A DNA stretch of 64,000 nucleotides from positions 1-64,000 of the forward strand of contig NZ_JAHMHK010000002.1 in the NCBI RefSeq assembly GCF_018913985.1, given 5' to 3'. Below, in pieces: positions 43,494 through 55,271 of the stretch (the stretch's first letter is position 1; every line of letters begins with the position of its first letter). The DNA comes from Mycoplasma zalophidermidis. GTDB lineage: Bacteria; Bacillota_I; Bacilli_A; Mycoplasmatales; Metamycoplasmataceae. The position numbers were made by a program, and so were the translations under genes. The notes under the pieces were generated by a model, which did not search any database, was not told the origin of the DNA, and saw only the letters and a list, made by a program, of their open reading frames with translations.

Positions 43494-43847
43494 ATGAATA
43501 AAAAAGGTGATATATTATTTGGGAAAATAATACATATTTGTATTGATGGATTGACGGTCTTCACAAACAAAAAATATGTATTCGAAATTCCTAAAAAAAA
43601 TGTAACTGATTGAGCTTGGAAAAACTTGTTCAATGAGTTTAAAATAAGAGATAAAGTTAACTTTATCGTAGAGGAAATAGACAACGAAAACAAAACTGGA
43701 ATTGGAAATTTTAAGGCAAACCACAGTTATTTTGCTCGCTCACCATTTGTTGAAGAATTAAAGGAAACAAAACACGGTTTTAAAAACTTAAAAAAATCTA
43801 TTGATGCTGAAGTTAATGTTTGAGATATGCAAAATAACCGGAGTTAA
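43494..43847 (+). CDS. S1-domain RNA-binding protein, YugI/general stress protein 13-like
   Basis: This 117-aa protein follows the S1/OB-fold pattern: GDILFGKIIHICIDGLTVFT opens the barrel, and FKIRDKVNFIVEEIDNENKT matches the later vGdxVxxxVxxiD segment. The C-terminal ETKHGFKNLKKSI with a final Trp resembles the ETxxGFxxLkxxLxxW tail of YugI/GSP13-type S1 proteins that bind RNA or ribosomes. Both Trp stretches include TGA. It has no SD and starts at the promoter. It precedes the PGI-like gene by 2 bases. Confidence 0.7.
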
Positions 43848-43849
43848 CA

Positions 43850-45091
43850 ATGTCTAAATTAACACTAAAAGCTTTCAATTACCACCCCGATTTCAATAAT
43901 GAAAGCCTTATTGAAAAAGCAACAGGAATTATCCGAGGGATTAAATTAAAGACTATAGTCGGCTTCGAAAATTTTGGTTTTCATGAACTAGCTTTAAACT
44001 TTGGTCAATTCAATTTAAATGAAATTACTAATTTTGCTGAAAGAATAATCAAACAAAATACCAAAAATATAATCATATTTACCGATTCCAGAACGCGGGA
44101 TAATATCAACGCTGCAATGGATTTCGTTTATTTTTATGACCTTCTAGGTGATAATAAAATCAAATATGAAATTATAAATTGCGATGAAAACTATACTAAT
44201 TGATTCGACAAATATGAATATTTTAAAAGAACTTACTGCTTTGAAAAAACAAGTTTCATTTTTACCAAACTCAATATTTTTACTGATTCATTCGTAGAAT
44301 TCATCAAAGTATTTTTAAATTATATACAATTAAAAAACGGTTATTATAGGACACTTGAACGCTGTTTTATAATTGGAAAACAATACCTTGAAGACCAGTT
44401 AAATTTCATTGAAACTATTGAAGAAAATAGACTTATAAGTCCAAATATTTTAGACGAAAGATTTTCTTTTTTTAGTGAGATAAACTTACTTTTAATGCAT
44501 ATGAATGGCATAAATATTAATAATGTATTAGATGGTTATACATCCGCCTCAATCGATTTTACCAGTGAAGACATAAAAAATAATTTAGCCTTCCAATATG
44601 GGTATATAAACAGTGTTCTTAAACATGAAAAAAAGCAGAATATTTTAATCGGCGGTAACCAAGGCCTCAATAAAATCTTATTAATTCAAGCTAGATTGAG
44701 TAACGAAAATATACAAAAACACAACAATCTTACAAATACCATGTGCTTTCCTGAAGATATTTATACATACGCACCGTACACGATTGGTATGAATCATAGA
44801 TTTTTCGCTTCCTATATTACTTTTTACCAAGAAAAAACCGATTTCAGAATTACGCCCGAACTGAATGAGAGTGACGGAATTCCAGCATTTAAACAAAATA
44901 GGTTAAGTGACGCGAATAAATTAATAACAGATGGAGTTTTGACAACATTGTCGCACATCGCTAATATCCCTTTATGTCAGATAATACTTAATAATAATTC
45001 AGAAGGTGTCTTAGGAGCATATGTTTGTTTCATTTACTGATCACAAATTTATGAATCATATTTAAATAAATCTAACCCGTTTGTGGTTTAA
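43850..45091 (+). CDS. Degenerate glucose-6-phosphate isomerase paralogue (413 aa)
   Basis: This intact protein lies 11 bases upstream of pgi and appears to share its fold. The segment ERFSFFSEINLLLMHMNGIN aligns with RFSVLSPVGLFPFICAGLN of PGI. The C-terminal GAYVCFIYWSQIYESYLNKS plus NPF aligns with the helix before NPFNQPGVE. The sugar-phosphate-binding motifs are lost: IGIGGSYLG is replaced by IIIFTDSRTR, and SKSGKTLET and the catalytic Glu/His regions are not recognisable. It is probably not an isomerase. SD is CGGAG. The homology is by eye and needs a profile search. Confidence 0.65.
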
Positions 45092-45102
45092 AAGGAGTAT
45101 AT

Positions 45103-46389
45103 ATGAAAACTATAGAATTGAATGTATCGAAAGCTATCGATTCAAAAGAATTTAATGAATACCAAGAAAGAGTATCTAAAATTCACAATGCAATTAAAAC
45201 TAAAACAGTTATTGAAAAAGATTGATTAGGCTGAATTGACTTGCCCAAGAAACTCAAAGATGAAGAATATGAAAAAATGCAAAACATAGCTAAACGTTGA
45301 ATTAATTCAAATATTGAGGTTGTAGTAGTTATTGGAATTGGTGGTTCGTATTTAGGCGCTAAAGCAGGATATGAATTTATTTATGGGCCTTATTCAAATA
45401 AAAAACCTAAAATGGAACTTCTTTTTACTGGCAACTGTGTAAGCGCCGAAAGTTTAGTTTCACAATTACAGTATGTTGAAAATAGACGTTTTGCTATTAA
45501 TGTAATCTCAAAAAGTGGTAAAACTCTTGAAACATCAATAGCTTTCAGAGAATTTAGAAAATTATTGGAACTTAAAGTTGGTTCAATCAAAGCAAAAGAT
45601 TTAATTGTTGCTACCACCGATAAATCAAAGGGTATTCTTTATGATTTAGCAACATCAAAAGGTTATGATAAATTAATTATCCCCGATGATGTTGGTGGTC
45701 GTTTTAGTGTTTTGAGTCCTGTCGGATTATTCCCATTCATCTGTGCGGGACTAAACACAGAATCTTTACTATTAGGCGCTCAACAGGCTCTAAAAAATAA
45801 TTCTAGTGAAGAAATTGTTAAAAACGATGCTTACAAATACGCTGTTACAAGACATTATTTATCTAAAAACTATTCATTAGAGTTGCTTGTTAGTTATGAA
45901 CCAAAATTACAATACTTTCAAGAGTGATGAAAACAACTATTTGCTGAAAGCGAAGGCAAAAACGGTAGAGGACTGTTCCCTGCGAGTTCGCAATTTTCAA
46001 CAGATTTGCACTCAATTGGTCAATTTATACAAGATGGCAATAAAGTTTTATTTGAAACTTCTCTGTTTTTAAAAAATCCAAATACAAACTTCAAAATTTC
46101 AAAGGATTCAGAAAACTTAGATAAAATCTCATATCTAGATGGCAAAGAAGTGCACAAAGTAAATTGAGCAATCTTTGAAGCAACATTGGGCGCTCACCAT
46201 CAGACTGCAAAAATACCAAATATTATTATTGAATATGATAAAACTGATGAGTTTACGCTGGGTTATTTATTCCAATTCTTTATGATTGCTTTAACAATGT
46301 CAGCTTATTTATTAGGCGTAAATCCATTTAATCAACCTGGTGTTGAAGTTTATAAAACCAACATGATCAAAACATTATCAGAAATTTAA
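45103..46389 (+). CDS. pgi: Glucose-6-phosphate isomerase
   Basis: PGI (428 aa) interconverts glucose-6-phosphate and fructose-6-phosphate in glycolysis. It has VVVIGIGGSYLGAKAGYEFI, NVISKSGKTLETSIAFREF, DVGGRFSVLSPVGLFPFICA and ESEGKNGRGLFPASSQFSTD. The catalytic-Glu region is followed by ATLGAHHQTAKIPNIIIEY and NPFNQPGVEVYKTNM at the C-terminus. Two adjacent Trp are coded TGA-TGA. The length matches the short Gram-positive type. SD is AAAGGAG. Confidence 0.97.
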
Positions 46390-46412
46390 AAAGCGGCAAC
46401 GCTTTTTTTATT
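46386..46412 (+). terminator. Terminator between pgi and the fetB remnant
   Basis: AAAAAGCG-GCAA-CGCTTTTTTT is a GC-clamped hairpin directly after the pgi stop, with a T-run on the plus strand and also a reasonable one on the minus strand. Confidence 0.8.
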
Positions 46413-47185
46413 TGCCACTTTTTTCTTGAATAAATTTATTGAAATATGTGCGATAACCGAATTTTAATGTAATCATGACGCAAATCGATACTGAAGCTAA
46501 TATTTCCAGCATAATTGCTATTTGATACATAATTGTGTTTGAAGGATTAGCACCCAAAAGAATTTGACCAGTCGCCATACCAGGTAAGAAGATTATTCGC
46601 ATTCCTAGCATGGAGTTGATTGTTGGTATAATTGCTGAATCAAAAAGTTTTTAACAGTATTGCTTTAAAAGCAGCTTTAGGAGTTGCTCCGAGCATTAAT
46701 TTTACTTCAATTTCTTCTCTTTTTTCGTTCATTTGTTCAACCAATACTTTAATTCCAAGAGAAATACCGTTCATTGAATTACCGACCAGCATACCCGCCA
46801 ATGGAATTACATACTGAGGGTTATATCAAACTGGGATACCAACGACAACAAATACAAAATAGAATATTGCAGCGAGGCTACATGACATCATGGCAATATC
46901 TGTAATTAATTTAAGTTTTTTTAGACATTTTATTTTTAAAATGTCTAAAATTGCAAAAAAATTTCATAACTAATAAAAAAGCGATTGTAATAAATGGATT
47001 TTGATTATCAATAATATAGCCAAGAGCATATCCCATGATAAATAGTTGAACGCTAATTCTTATAGTCGCAATTAAAATATCATTAGTTCATTTTAATACA
47101 ATCATTAAAACAATAGCAATAACACCGCAAGATAAAGATATACAAAAAGCAATCTTATGTAACTTACATTATGGATACTATTCAT
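46408..47185 (-). pseudogene. Decayed FetB/UPF0014-type ABC permease
   Basis: The conserved parts of the UPF0014/FetB export permease are all readable but in different frames. An ATG at 47185 with SD AAGGAG starts a frame that soon stops. The next segment reads LIATIRISVQLFIMGYALGY, then a shift at a T-run near 46970. Then come YVIPLAGMLVGNSMNGISLG, VKLMLGATPKAAFKAILLKT and a further shift at a T-run near 46650, followed by DSAIIPTINSM and FLPGMATGQILLGANPSNTI. At least three frameshifts separate these. FetAB in E. coli exports iron; the remnant suggests recent loss. Confidence 0.8.
46919..46950. repeat. 14-bp perfect hairpin inside the fetB remnant
   Basis: TTTTAGACATTTTA and TAAAATGTCTAAAA are perfect inverted arms around a TTTT loop. 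It falls within the former coding sequence (region reading ILDILKIKCLKK). Confidence 0.6.
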
Positions 47186-47828
47186 GATCTAACTCCTTAA
47201 TTTTACCTTCATATATATGCGTTAATGTTTGGATATATTTAGTAGCAACTTCAGGAGTGTGAATTACCATTATTATAGTTTTTTTAGTTTCTTTAGTAAA
47301 TATTGACAATAAATTTAAAATTAAATCTTCAGTGTCTTCATCTAGCATAGATGAAGGTTCGTCCAAAAGAAAAACTTTCGTACTAACTAATAAAACTCTT
47401 GGGAGCAAAAATCTTTGTTTTTCTCCACCCGAAAGACTTTTAGCTTCATCTTCAAGTTTTTATCTAATTTAACATCTGATAATATTTTAGTCATTTCTTC
47501 TTTAGTTGGTACTGTTCTAGATAGAAATTGAAATACAATTTTTAGTTATACTCTATTGTTTCTCCTAAAATAATTGGTGATTTGGATATCATACCCACTT
47601 CTCTTCTTAAATCTAAAGAAGGAACTAAATCTAGATCGCGTTCATTGCAAATAATGCTACCTGATGTTGGTGAGGTCATCTTATTTCACATCTTCAACAA
47701 TATTGATTTCCCAGCGCCACTAGGCCCCATAATTACATTGACTTTACCTTTTCAAATTTAAGGTGCTTTATGTCTAAAATATTTTCGTATTTTATGTCAT
47801 TCAATTCAAAGATTTCGCTTACTAATAT
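47178..47828 (-). pseudogene. Decayed FetA-type ABC ATPase
   Basis: An ABC ATPase split by frameshifts. It begins near 47828 without a usable start codon (an ATA stands where ATG is expected). The segment IFELNDIKYENILDIKHLKF shifts frame before NVIMGPSGAGKSILLKM (Walker A), which runs to REVGMISKSPIILGETIEYN and stops. A third part reads PTKEEMTKILSDVKLD, and after another shift LEDEAKSLSGGEKQRFLLPR (signature) and KVFLLDEPSSMLDEDT (Walker B). The end TAG at 47178 overlaps the permease start. Together the pair is a dead two-gene exporter. Confidence 0.8.
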
Positions 47829-47935
47829 TTAAAAAATATAAACAAAGTTTAATCACTCAATGAAATATATTTTTTACTTATAGCCCTTATAATGAATTTA
47901 TTTGTAAAACTAATTATTAAATTTAGTAATAAAAT

Positions 47936-47984
47936 AAAAAATAAAACCGAGTGTAATAAATTAATAAACACGGTTTTATTTATA
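47936..47984 (-). terminator. Terminator of the SF1 helicase gene
   Basis: AATAAAACCG and CGGTTTTATT form a 10-bp stem with a 21-base loop followed by an A/T-rich T-run on the minus strand, about 20 bases past the helicase stop. Confidence 0.55.
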
Positions 47985-48002
47985 ATTTAAAGTAAGGATT
48001 GT

Positions 48003-51000
48003 CTAATCGTAAATACCTTCTTCAAATAATTCATCGAAATCATCACCAGATTCTTCATCCATTAATTTGGCATCAATATCTCATTCTCCATCTTCGTCAA
48101 TCACTTTATCAATTGTAATATCAACGTTATCTGAGTGAATATTTAAAGATTCCTTAAAATCTTGCTTTATTTCGTTTTCGTTCTTGTTTTCTTTTTTACC
48201 CAAAACATCATTTGAATCTCTTTGATCGACAAAAAGATCATCAGTTGGTTTATTTAAATCTTGAACCGTTAATGAATTATGAATTTGTGCCGAAGATGAA
48301 AGTAATAGTTTCTTATAGAAATTGAGATTCTCATTATCATTAACCCTTAATTCATTGGGCTGTTGAACATCCTCTATATCGGAAATTTGTTCCAATTCTT
48401 CTTTATTAACTGAATTTTCAATTGTTTTTTCTTGATAATCACTCGTAATTGTTGCTATTTCTACGTTTTCTATGGATGGATAAACATCTAATTTTTGGTC
48501 AATATCATCATTAGGAGCATTTATTTCTTCACTGGCTTCATGTAATATTTCTGCACCATTTGAAGTTGTCAATGCTAAAGGATATATATATTCAATATTG
48601 TCTAAGGTATCATCTAATTTTTGCTCATTAAGAACTATGTTATTTATTAAATCAGTAATTTCTTGCTTGATGTACTCTCAATTTAATCTGTCTAGTTTGA
48701 ACAATTTGTAGTTTTTCGCTTCAATAAATTTACATAAATCTTGAAATTCTAAATATTTTTTAGGATTGTTAGCATATTTATAGTCATCAACTACGATTGA
48801 AAATATATTTTTGTCATTAGACTTTATTGAAAAATCAACATTTAAAGTACCAAGCGTGTTATTTACATATAATTGAATTCAAGGCTTATTTTCAATACAT
48901 TTTAATAAATAATCGTGTATTTCATTGAACAAATTACTGTGTTGTGATAAGTCTATTGTATTGGTTCTTGTTTCCTCTAAGTCAATTGATAAAAAATCTT
49001 TACGTTCAGCATCTGATAATTCCAAGAATTCTAATCATTTTTTGAATGTATATACATCATCGTTATCGAATGTAACATTAATGTCACTTGAATGAAGTGA
49101 TTTTATAACAATCATTTTTTCTTTTGCTCTTGATATGGCAACATTCAATGAGTTCTTTCCGCCCGGGCGACCTACATATGTTGAATGTATCTTAGCGTTT
49201 GAATCATAACCTAGAGAAGCGATTACTAAATCAGCCTCATCACCTTGTATATTTTCAATATTCCTTAATAACAATTGATTAGATTTCAATGCATTTTCAA
49301 TTTCGGGATGAATCTCAAAAATCGTTTTAGTTATCGCCTCTTGCTGTTTAGCGTTAAAACACAATAAAATTATTTTTTTGTATTCTTTTAAGCTCTTAGA
49401 AATTAAATCAAGAGCAATTTTTGCTTCAACTGCATTTTGGTTATCTATTCATTCACCACTGGCCTCGATTACTTTAATTGGTTTAGATGAAGAATTAACA
49501 TGCGCCGAATCAATAACATCTAGACTTGATTTATAGAAATGTTTAGAACTAAAAGTCATTAGGGCAGCATGATTTGAACGGTAGTTTTTGTTTAATAAAA
49601 TGCTGTGAATACCCAAACCTAAAGCATAGTCTAACAATGATTCAGTTATACCGTAAACAGAATCTTCATCGGTGACTCTGATGCCAAATCAATTTGATGG
49701 TTTCATTTGTTGGTCATCGCCAGCTAAAACCTTAGTTTTCGCTAGGTATAATACTGGCAGTCCTTTTTCAATAAAAATTTGGCTTGACTCGTCTAACACT
49801 GCATAGTCAAATTCTTCTTTATTTCATGCAGATAAGTCGGCTTCAGGAGTGACAATAATTACAGGGAATAATTTTTTAATCAAGTTAGAAAATCTATTAA
49901 CAAATTTATATGGTTCCGTTTTCCCTAATCTTATAGTTAGTGCAAATTCACCATAATCTTCTTTTTCTTCATCACTCAAATTTTCAACACGATCAATAAT
50001 CAATTTAGCAATATATTTTTTTAGCTCGTTTTGATCACTAACCTCGGGCTTGTCTTTAGGTGGTAAAATTGCAAGTAACGATGTTATGAAATTGAAATGA
50101 TCTAAATCCATATCTTTGCTGATATCTTTTAATTCGTTAATGTTAATATTTGTATTATTAAATTCTTCAAAAATCTTCTCTGCTTTTTTTATTGCATCTT
50201 TTCTTTTGCGCGATCAGAATTTTCAACAAAGTTTATTGTTCTTAAGCATTCATTTTTCAATTTGTTTAACACTATCAAACTTACATTCATTTGGATATTT
50301 AAAAAATGAAGTGTCTGGAAGATTCAAGAGAACCTCTCATCGTTTGATATTTAAATCACCCATATATTTATTCAAAGTTGGCAATATTTTTGCCACTTCA
50401 CCAAATCTTATATCTTGAGAAAAATTTGCGATGTTTTTGATATATCTAAGTTCCTTTTTACTTAGAACTCTCAATGCTTTTAGATTACTTACTGAATCAA
50501 ATTGTTCAATATAATCAATATATTCTTTCAGGGGTTTGAAAAAGGATTTTTTGCTCATTTCGGCTGAATTAAGCATAAATAAACAAAATGGTTTTAACAT
50601 TCCCATACGATTACGGATTACTTCAAGAGCAGCTTTCTTTTGCGAACAAACTACTGCAGTTTTACCATAAACCAGAATGTTAGTTAGCAAGTTAACAATT
50701 GTTTGCGACTTACCAGTTCCCGGAGGACCTCAAATTACAGTGTTTTGTTGCAATGGGGATGCTATAGCTTTATCTTGACTAAAGTTAGTTGGTGTAATTT
50801 TAAAAATACTGCTACGAGGATTGAAAATTAAATTATCAACCGCTTTAGTGTAATTAGATTTTTTGAATTCTATTTTAATAATTTTTCCAACATCATCATT
50901 TTTGATTATTTCCATCATCCGATTTCTTATATAACCGCCGGCGGGTTGAAATAGACCCAAGACAACACCAGGGCAAAATTCAAGAGATTCGTTCAAGACA

Positions 51001-51740
51001 TTTTCTGGACTTAATTTTTCAAATTCTCCAAAAATATCCGGTATGTGAGGGTAAATGTTTTCTCATTCGGATTTAACAAAATCAATAAGATCCTTGATTG
51101 TTAAGTCAGAAATATTCATACTGGTGTCTAAATCAAAGTTAGCATTATTCAATAAGAATAGCAGTTTTTCATTTGGTTTAATATCTGAATTAGAATAAAG
51201 TTTTGGACGAGCATTTTCAATTATTACATAAGCTTCCTTCAAAAATAATGGCCCGTAAATTGATTTTCCATCAATATTTACTTTTATATACATGAAACCC
51301 AAATGAATTGGTCAAATATTAGTTTGTTCGTTAATTTCCTTGGCTCTATTCAAAAACATTTTTCATTTTATTGATTGTTTTTGAAATTGCATTTGCAATT
51401 CTTCAGTTATTTTTTTAATACCAATTTCAAAATCTTTTTTTAATAATCTCAACTTAAAATCAGAGATTGATAAATCAAAATCTTCAATTAGATTTAATGC
51501 TTCTTCATAATTTTGCGCTTGACTCAACTGTTGAGATGCAAATTTTAATTTTTCCTCTATGATTTCGATTTTAAATTCTTTTTTGTTTCAAATTTTACGA
51601 TAAGTTTCTTCACTAAATAATTTATGTAAATCAAAAAAGTAGTTATTATCAACCTTTGTAAAAACCGCCTTATCATTAGGACTAACATCCAATAAATTAC
51701 TCAAAATTGTTTTATATCTTTTTTCGTTTTCACTAAACAT
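48003..51740 (-). CDS. Superfamily 1 DNA/RNA helicase with acidic C-terminal region (1,245 aa)
   Basis: The order of SF1 helicase motifs is complete: Walker A GPPGTGKS at about 338-345, DESSQ (Walker B) at about 650-654, AGDDQQMKPS (motif III), NKNYRSN at about 717-723, NIQGDEADLVIASLGY (motif V, about 830-845) and NVAISRAKEK (motif VI, about 866-875). This is the Upf1/Dna2-like AAA_11/AAA_12 layout. The first ~330 residues are a helical and alpha/beta accessory region. After about 1,030 the protein is Asp/Glu/Asn-rich and probably disordered to the end. Nucleic-acid unwinding is firm by family; the biological role is not. It is a single gene. Confidence 0.85.
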
Positions 51741-52043
51741 ACAGACCCCTTTACATTAGTTATTTAATTATATATATAAATATAAGTTTAATTATTAAAT
51801 ATAATAAAACTTGGAAAACCATAATAAAAATATTTGTCTTTTTATAAGTAAAAAACTAATTATCGTCCGAAAAATATGGAAGTTTTCATATTTTTAATAG
51901 TTTAGGCGGTGGAAAACTGCAATCATTATCACTATTCCGTATAATTTAAAATGAATAATTATTTATATTTATATAAGTAAGTTCGAAAATAAATAATTTT
52001 AAAAAACAAAAAAATAACAGTAAATTTATGAAAGGTAATTAAT
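51741..52043. other. Divergent promoter region between helicase and exported protein
   Basis: This AT-rich gap contains T/A alternating sequence next to the helicase start and a TATAAT for the plus-strand gene. No reading frame is seen. Confidence 0.45.
51940..51945 (+). promoter_or_regulatory. -10 box for the large exported-protein gene
   Basis: TATAAT predicts a start near 51952 and a 90-base leader ending in GAAAGG before the ATG at 52044. Confidence 0.45.
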
Positions 52044-54473
52044 ATGTCAAAAAAACATGCATTCGGAATTGGGTTAATATTGGCCACAACGACAGTAACA
52101 GCATTTTCGGCAATTCTAGCATCTACAACCATTTTAAATAGATTTGATATTAAGAATTTAAATTTTCTTGAAAATAAGGAATATGCGCAAAAAGAAATAA
52201 ACAAACTTAAAACCAACGATTTGCGTAGCGAAAAATACCGCTATTTTTTACAAATTAACAATATAAATAAGCAAAATTCATTAAAAAAAGCAGAAGAAGA
52301 AATTACTAATTTAAAAAACATAAATATGGTTGACAAGAATAATTACATATCTCAGTTGACTATCGATCTCAAAAACCAATCCCAAATAGATAAAGTTGTG
52401 TTAGAAGCAAAGAAAAAAAATTCTTCGAATAAATACCGAGTAATGCCAATTAATATGTTAGCAAACTCAATGCCTGTTGTAGGAAGAGGCTCCGAAAATT
52501 TTGCTTTTTATATTCCTGATCCCAGCAAAGATTGAGATAAAAAAACTCGTGAGTTTTTAATTAAAGCAAAAGCGGAAATGATTATTAAATATGAATTATT
52601 TAAGTATCTAAACACTAACCCGCAAAACATCACTCCCAAACAGAAAGAATTTTATGGTCAATACATTTATATTTCAGCATTTTCTTCTCGATTACTAAAT
52701 GAGTTATATTCAAAATCAGGGTACCTCAATGAACAAATTACAAATGAAAATGCAATTTGAAAAAGAAATGATGAATTTAAATTTATCGTCGATCAAGTTA
52801 AAGATAGTGAGAACACAAATCAATTCAATTATATTAAGAGCATTTCTGAAATTTTGAAATTCTTAAGAGTTATGGATTTTAAGGAAAATAATCCAAAGAA
52901 ATTCAGTTGACACCCTCGAAAATACGCATCAGTTTTTTATAATAATATTGAATCTGTATTGGGGACAAAACAAAATAAATTAAACCGTCAAAATTACATG
53001 TTTCACTATAATCCTTATTTAAGCAAAATAATTTCCGCCGAACAAATAAATAATTTGAACTTAGCAGTCGAGGCAATATTAACATATCTAATTGAAAATC
53101 AATATATAGATGAATCTTCACCAGAAGAAGAAATTATTTTTAATACTATCAGAACCATTTTAAGTGAAAAAGACACAAATAATTTAATCAGTATTAAAAT
53201 TAGAAAAAATCAAAAAACTATAGACAACAATGAAATAACAAAAATTCGTAACCAATTAAATGATAAAGGTTTTGATTTAAGTAAACTTACATCATGATTT
53301 AAGAACGTACAAAAAATCTATATTGATTTCCATCAAGAATCAATACAGGAACTAATAGTAAGATCTTACACAGAAGCTGACATGTTATTAACAAATTTTT
53401 TAGGTATGGTTTTTTCATTTGGGCCCGATATGGGAGCCATGGAAGTTGTCAGTAAAAGAGAATTGATCAATCTTATTAAAAATATTGAAAAATATCCCTT
53501 CGCCAAAAACTTAAACTTGACACGCGAAAATCTAATAAAATTTTTAGCTGATTTTTGAAACATGATGTCAGCTGCAATGTTGAATGAAATAAATTATGAC
53601 CAACTGATATCAAATATAAAAAATAATAAAATTTTTGATTTTATTGCAAAATATTCTCTATTTACGAAGGATAATGATGAAGAACCCTATAAACCTTACC
53701 ATAGTAAAATACAAATAATCTTAAATGAGTTAAACGCGTTACTAAATGAGTGTGAATCCAAATCTGTAAACAACATATATACTGATAAAAACGAATTACG
53801 TAAATTAATAAATGAAATTGAAGCGAATCCAAGTTCTTTCGATATTTTAGATAAGTATCATCAAACATGATCTTCGAAAGAAGAAACTAAATTAAATATC
53901 TATGATTTAGAAAATCTGATTAGATTTATCTCGAATGATTTATTGTTGTCACTAAACCCAACACGGTTTTCATACAAATTTTTCAAGATGAAAGAAAGAT
54001 CTATTAATAACGCTAATGATTTAATTCGAAATAGCATAACAAGTGTTCAAAAAATAATTCTAGAAAACATAAATCACTTTAGCTCATTAGGAAATATAGC
54101 TAAACGTGAAAGTATAGAAGACTTAGATTTATCTCGCATAACCTCTTCTTTCCTCGGGAAAATTATCGGAATGCCGATAGATTCTGATAATTCTTATATT
54201 GACAGTTTTGAAAAGGAAATTAATGATATTTTAGAATTTTTAGATGAAGAAACCTACTTTAGAAATGTTGCAGATAAATTAAGAATAAAAAAAGATGCGA
54301 TATTTAAAGAATTAAGAAGTTCTCTTGATTCTAAATATTCACTAGAGTTTTCATTAAGGTTGAAAGCACTTGATAATATAAGCGATGAAGAATTTTTTAA
54401 AATACTAAATGAAAAAGGAAGAATAGTGATTGAAGCACTCTCATTAGAATTGCAAGCTAGAAATATACGTTAA
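52044..54473 (+). CDS. Large N-anchored exported protein, N-terminal part before a frameshift
   Basis: This 809-codon frame opens MSKKHAFGIGLILATTTVTA and has one membrane segment at about residues 7-31 without a lipobox, like the giant proteins A and B but unrelated in visible sequence. The rest is Asn/Lys/Glu-rich and mostly helical, with several TGA-coded Trp. It stops at LQARNIR, but coding-like sequence continues at once in the +1 frame to 55227, so the original product was probably about 1,060 aa. SD is GAAAGG. The function is not recognised. Confidence 0.7.
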
Positions 54474-55227
54474 TTTTATCGAACTACATTCTAATTTAAA
54501 AAATAACATTAACACTAATCTTTGCACTTTCATTGATTGAGGTAAGGGCCGATTGAGAATTAATTTTAATAACAATGTCTCAGGATATAAATTAATACTC
54601 GATGATGATACTGATAATAAGTTAAATCTCTTGAAAAAAATTGATAGAAATATAACAATACATGAAAACCGTGGGAAAACCGTCATATCTATGGGTCCCG
54701 ATTTAAACGATAAAGCTCAATCATTTTTATCAAAATTAAATCAAATTTATGTAGAGATATATAAGCACGAATTTAATTTAAATCTCCATCCATATCAAAT
54801 TAATAATATTTTCCATATAGATAAGATATCGAAATTTGATACCTTAAAAATAGAAAACAAACAATATTGTAAGAGCATACAATCATTAATTTCTACTCAA
54901 AAAAGTTTCTACTGAGAATTCTTTGAAAAAATAATACTAACTTCGGAGCCTAGTTTTCACGATAAAATTCAAGCATTCATCCGTGAAATTAATCCTAATA
55001 ATCACAACGATACAAATTATTGTTTGTTAGAATTTATGTTTTATACTTATCTTGGACATAATTATGATCTCATTTCCTCATTGCTTGAAGAATATTTAAC
55101 ATTTATTAAAAATATTAATATAGATAAAAAACCAGATGAACTAACTAATGAATTTGAATCTTTCAAAAAAACATTTAGTGAAAAGATTGACGATATTATT
55201 AATAAATTTAACAAATTAAACCTATAG
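54448..55227 (+). pseudogene. Frame-shifted C-terminal part of the preceding exported protein
   Basis: The +1 frame is open from 54448 to a TAG at 55227 and reads IYVNFIELHSNLKNNINTNL through CTFIDWGKGRLRINFNN (Trp by TGA) to FSEKIDDIINKFNKLNL. Composition matches the upstream part. There is no SD or credible start; a TTG at 54553 would discard coding-like sequence before it. One extra base within 54448-54470 explains the break. No long homopolymer is there, so slippage is not obvious. Confidence 0.6.
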
Positions 55228-55271
55228 TGATTAATCATTTTTCGATTTGCTAATTCAATTGTAAAATGAGT

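Noticed and set aside
43494-43847. RuvA-like reading of the small protein upstream of the PGI-like gene
   Set aside because: The N-terminal OB-like strand recalls RuvA, but the S1 pattern and the ETxxGFxxL tail fit better, and no helix-hairpin-helix motifs or ruvB neighbour are present.
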